7,687 bases of DNA, taken from the NCBI GenBank assembly GCA_014523665.1, contig JAATVR010000661.1:1-7687 (forward strand). Reading direction: 5' to 3'. The notes beneath the pieces are model-generated. The model saw nothing but the letters and a program-made list of their open reading frames with translations. It searched no databases and had not been told where the DNA came from. The DNA comes from Nitrososphaerales archaeon TH526 (GTDB taxonomy: Archaea > Thermoproteota > Nitrososphaeria > Nitrososphaerales > Nitrososphaeraceae). The translations under genes and the position numbers were made by a program. This document shows, piece by piece, positions 5,620 to 7,687 of this stretch. The first letter of the stretch is position 1. Every line of letters begins with the position of its first letter.

Positions 5620-5766
5620 ATGAAGTCAAAAACGGTAAATATCTCGGTAAAATGCAGTCCTAAAATTGTCTATGACTTCGTATCAAATCTAGATAACCTA
5701 CCTAAATGGGCTCCTGGCACTTTTCCACCTATTAAGGATATATTAAAGATAAGTAAATTAAGATGA
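5620..5766 (+). pseudogene. Truncated SRPBCC (START-like, polyketide cyclase/dehydrase-type) protein
   Basis: ATG at 5620 (another ATG at 5617). The first ~36 residues match the N-terminus of SRPBCC proteins: strand KTVNISVKCSP, helix KIVYDFVSNLDNLPKW, then APGTF. SRPBCC domains are about 140-150 residues and form a hydrophobic ligand cavity, so roughly three quarters is missing. After GTF the sequence drifts (PPIKDILKISKLR) to a TGA at 5764. The break lies close to the end of the minus-strand remnant that stops at 5758, suggesting a recombination junction near 5725-5766. The ligand is unknown. Confidence 0.65.
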
Positions 5767-5961
5767 GTAGCTAAACCTGCAATAGAACCCATTCTTGCCA
5801 GAACTATTCCATTGCATTCCATGATCATTATAGACATATTTGTTTGAAAGTGCGACCACAAGGGGACCAGGTACAAGACCGAATGCTGGATTAACTACAA
5901 GTGATTCTTGGTTAGCGTCTGCACCTGCAGTTCCTTCTATTTGAAGTTGTAACGGTCTAAT
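5758..5961 (-). pseudogene. Unidentified protein-like fragment without a start codon
   Basis: The minus frame from about 5943 reads LQIEGTAGADANQESLVVNP, AFGLVPGPLVVALSNKYVYN, DHGMQWNSSGKNGFYCRFSY, to a TAA at 5758-5760. A second minus frame over 5768-5840 is also protein-like (MECNGIVLARMGSIAGLATH), so a frameshift near 5840 is possible. No start codon is evident and the upstream end runs into the tail of the 398-residue gene. I do not recognise the family. Coding on the minus strand is preferred because of its hydrophobic/Gly-Pro pattern. Confidence 0.35.
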
Positions 5962-7133
5962 TCATTTTTACTTGGTCTCGTCTGAGTTTCGCTTCTTTGC
6001 TCATTTGTAAATCCAGAATCAGGATATACTTGAAATGTAATATTGTTATACGTTAAGTTAATCTGAGACAGGTCTCTGGTATCAAGAATCTTATAAGTGT
6101 CTTCTACCGAAGACAGCCGATTATCATTTACGTCAGGTACTTGTAATATCTGGGATGATGATTCAATATTATTTGGCATCTCATTAATGCAAGTATTTGT
6201 AATGGCATTTACAATCCTACTGTACGACTGTTCGGCTTCGTCCAAGAGTAATTTCTCATCTTCATTCTCACTGTATCTATATTGGCTAGTCTGACTAATT
6301 GATGACTGCGACAATATTTGTTCCACTGAAAAGTGAGAAGGCATGTTATAATACAAGGTCTGAAATTTTCCAGGGTATTTCCTTGACGATTCGAATAAAG
6401 AAGCAAGGGCTATTCTTAACAGCATTCTAGGATTAGACACAATACCTTCTATTTCTTGCTTAACTATCTGCTTAATTTTAACACATGTTTCACTATTCAG
6501 CTGAATAGAATTAATGATGTTTTCAAGTCTTGTTTTTTCCTTGTTCAGACTGAAAATCTCATGTTTTTGTTGACCTATGACAGAATAATTTTCTTCCAGT
6601 GTCATGTGATCATTTTGTATAGAATCGGTTAATTGTTGAAAGGTCCTTGCTGCCTGCTTATTGCTTACTTCTAGTCTAGCTTGTTCACCTTCAAGATCTA
6701 TGTTTTTACGTTCAAGTGTTAAGGTCGTCTTAAGAATCCTGCTGACCTGTTGTGGACTCAGACACTCTTCCTTCATTCTTCTATGTAATCCGACTATTGA
6801 CAGAATTCCTTCTGCGTTGATTTCTTCATAGATCTGATTGAGGGCATACATTCCATTTAGATTCCAGAATTCACTGTAATACTCGGTCACTTCTTTCTCT
6901 CTTAGATTTAGAAGGGTAGCAATATCGATTAAATTGCGTCCTTCTTTAAATAATTGATAGGCTCTTGAAGATTCAGAAAGAGAAGACCGTTCTGGCTCCA
7001 CCTTATTGAGAATAAAACTTAGATCACGAGGAGATTTTCTTACTATTTTCTGAATTTCTCTAATCGTCTTTTTTTGATTATAATACAGATCTATGACGTA
7101 ATCCTCTGTTTCCTGCCTGTTTAATCCTTGCAT
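5937..7133 (-). CDS. Two-HTH plus coiled-coil protein, probable DNA-binding regulator
   Basis: The 398-residue frame is intact from ATG 7133 to TAG 5937. Residues 5-43 form a HTH-like unit (DLYYNQKKTIREIQKIVRKS then PRDLSFILNK). Residues 55-90 form a second (YQLFKEGRNLIDIATLLNLR then EKEVTEYYSEFW). A helical segment at 100-135 (GLHRRMKEECLSPQQVSRIL) resembles a third. Residues about 138-213 are a long coiled coil, implying dimerisation. From 215 there is a helical segment (KQIVKQEIEGIVSNPRMLLR), then a Ser/Asn/Gln-rich tail. This order matches a multi-copy Nitrososphaerales family whose targets are, to my knowledge, unknown. It lies downstream of, and codirectional with, a DNA methyltransferase, 217 bases apart, and has its own promoter-like box, so it need not be in the same operon. 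Confidence 0.85.
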   Translation of the reverse strand: MQGLNRQETEDYVIDLYYNQKKTIREIQKIVRKSPRDLSFILNKVEPERSSLSESSRAYQLFKEGRNLIDIATLLNLREKEVTEYYSEFWNLNGMYALNQIYEEINAEGILSIVGLHRRMKEECLSPQQVSRILKTTLTLERKNIDLEGEQARLEVSNKQAARTFQQLTDSIQNDHMTLEENYSVIGQQKHEIFSLNKEKTRLENIINSIQLNSETCVKIKQIVKQEIEGIVSNPRMLLRIALASLFESSRKYPGKFQTLYYNMPSHFSVEQILSQSSISQTSQYRYSENEDEKLLLDEAEQSYSRIVNAITNTCINEMPNNIESSSQILQVPDVNDNRLSSVEDTYKILDTRDLSQINLTYNNITFQVYPDSGFTNEQRSETQTRPSKNELDRYNFK

Positions 7134-7350
7134 ATTCTATATATGAAATGGATGGATTTTTGAAGCTTTAAACATTGTTATCATCTGTTACCACATAGTT
7201 TCCTGACATTATCTATTAGTTTACAGCTGGTTTCATATGATTTCGTCTGTTTTCATTGTTACCAGAATCAATCACAAATATAGGGTATCTATCCCTACCT
7301 GAACGAATATGGGGAAGCTTCTATTATCATTCATAGATTCAGTCGAGCCT
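7134..7350 (-). promoter_or_regulatory. Upstream region of the 398-residue gene: TATA-like box and GGTAACA motifs
   Basis: No gene is supported here. On the minus strand GTTTAAAG (7166-7173) is centred about 36 bases before the ATG at 7133, placing a start site some ten bases ahead of the codon. Further upstream TGGTAACA occurs at 7186-7193 and 7257-7264, within a stretch rich in GAAAC/GTAAC words, and the 22-base repeat lies at 7266-7287. Next to the methyltransferase stop, GAATCTAT recurs 20 bases apart (7334-7341 and 7354-7361). Confidence 0.4.
7266..7287 (+). repeat. 22-base direct repeat, copy 2
   Basis: Identical to 3930-3951 in the same orientation. It lies 133 bases upstream of the 398-residue gene and 63 bases beyond the methyltransferase stop. 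The flanks on both sides differ from copy 1 within a few bases, so the shared part is sharply limited. Confidence 0.7.
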
Positions 7351-7687
7351 TTATAGATTCAAGCCGTACAGCTTTCTAAGACTAGCATTTACAGATTCGA
7401 TTGCTTCAGCTGCTATATCTAATCCTATAAATCGACGATTTAAGTTTGCCGCAGCTATCGCAGTAGTTCCTCCTCCAAGAAATGGATCCAAGATTTGCAT
7501 GTCTTCTATAGTCAGTTTAGAGATTATATACTCAGCTTCAACAGTACTTTGTGCAAACCTATTTAGGGACTTGTCAGACCTCTTAGATTCTATTAGATCG
7601 GTGATGGAATTGTCGTCCAGAGGCAGCTGGGGCTTTTCTCCTTTGACGAACCAAAGTAGATGTTTCCATCTGACTACAATTACCGGG
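7351..7687 (-). CDS. DNA methyltransferase (N4-cytosine/N6-adenine), C-terminal part
   Basis: The minus frame enters from the right edge and ends at a TAA at 7351-7353, leaving 111 residues. Near the edge is WKHLLWFVKGEKP, of a type seen after the catalytic DPPY in these enzymes. FAQSTVEAEYIISKL at 44-58 is the motif X region. DPFLGGGTT at 67-75 is motif I, the S-adenosylmethionine loop, and RRFIGLDI at 84-91 is motif II with its acidic residue. Motif I lying near the C-terminus indicates the beta arrangement (catalytic motif first). The catalytic motif and target-recognition part are outside the window. No restriction endonuclease is visible, so it may be a solitary or mobile-element methylase. 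Known family role: amino-methylation of DNA. Confidence 0.9.
   Translation of the reverse strand, partial: PVIVVRWKHLLWFVKGEKPQLPLDDNSITDLIESKRSDKSLNRFAQSTVEAEYIISKLTIEDMQILDPFLGGGTTAIAAANLNRRFIGLDIAAEAIESVNASLRKLYGLNL

Noticed and set aside
1..7687. CRISPR array, tRNA/rRNA genes or a complete insertion sequence
   Set aside because: No regularly spaced repeats, no tRNA-like cloverleaf or rRNA segments noticed by eye, and no transposase motif with terminal inverted repeats.

Overview
The window most likely comes from an ammonia-oxidising archaeon of the Nitrososphaerales, probably a low-GC Nitrosocosmicus-type genome. This rests on recognising protein styles typical of that group: a two-HTH plus coiled-coil protein, Cys/Gly/Tyr-repeat secreted proteins, Gln/Ser-repeat proteins, and an SRPBCC fragment. 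It also fits AT-rich intergenic DNA, few Shine-Dalgarno sites and TATA-like boxes close to start codons. No database search was possible, so the placement is an inference.

Layout on the left (1-1330): a secreted or surface-type module. A Gln/Ser-repeat protein overlaps by ATGA (464-467) a signal-peptide-bearing Cys-rich protein. The second reading frame is cut at 1018, but its Cys-rich sequence clearly continues in other frames to about 1329. A short minus-strand remnant follows (1330-1511). Then come a pair of GCACAC/GTGTGC palindromes (1632-1680) and a single reading frame (1694-2785) that reads like one ~360-residue protein with a C-terminal membrane segment, interrupted by two nonsense codons.

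The middle (2890-5970) is a gene graveyard. It holds a glycosyltransferase-like gene broken at an A5/T5 run, a multiply frameshifted plus-strand remnant, two remnants of paralogous proteins sharing an SFRYQ(S/T)DA segment, a 25-codon tail of a response-regulator receiver domain, the first ~40 residues of an SRPBCC-domain protein, and an unidentified minus-strand fragment. Between these lie three small ORFs that look intact: 4084-4332 (-), 4673-5023 (+) and 5281-5556 (+).

The right (5937-7687, minus strand) is intact: a 398-residue HTH/coiled-coil protein, probably a DNA-binding regulator, and upstream of it the C-terminal end of a beta-class DNA methyltransferase running off the window. An exact 22-base direct repeat at 3930-3951 and 7266-7287 brackets 3.3 kb of this accessory DNA.

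No complete new multi-gene system is visible. The notable features are the density of decayed or frameshifted genes in an archaeal accessory region, the palindrome pair before the interrupted ~360-residue frame, and the 22-base repeat. Several breaks sit in homopolymers, so some could be assembly errors. The in-frame nonsense codons use all three stop types and are harder to explain that way.
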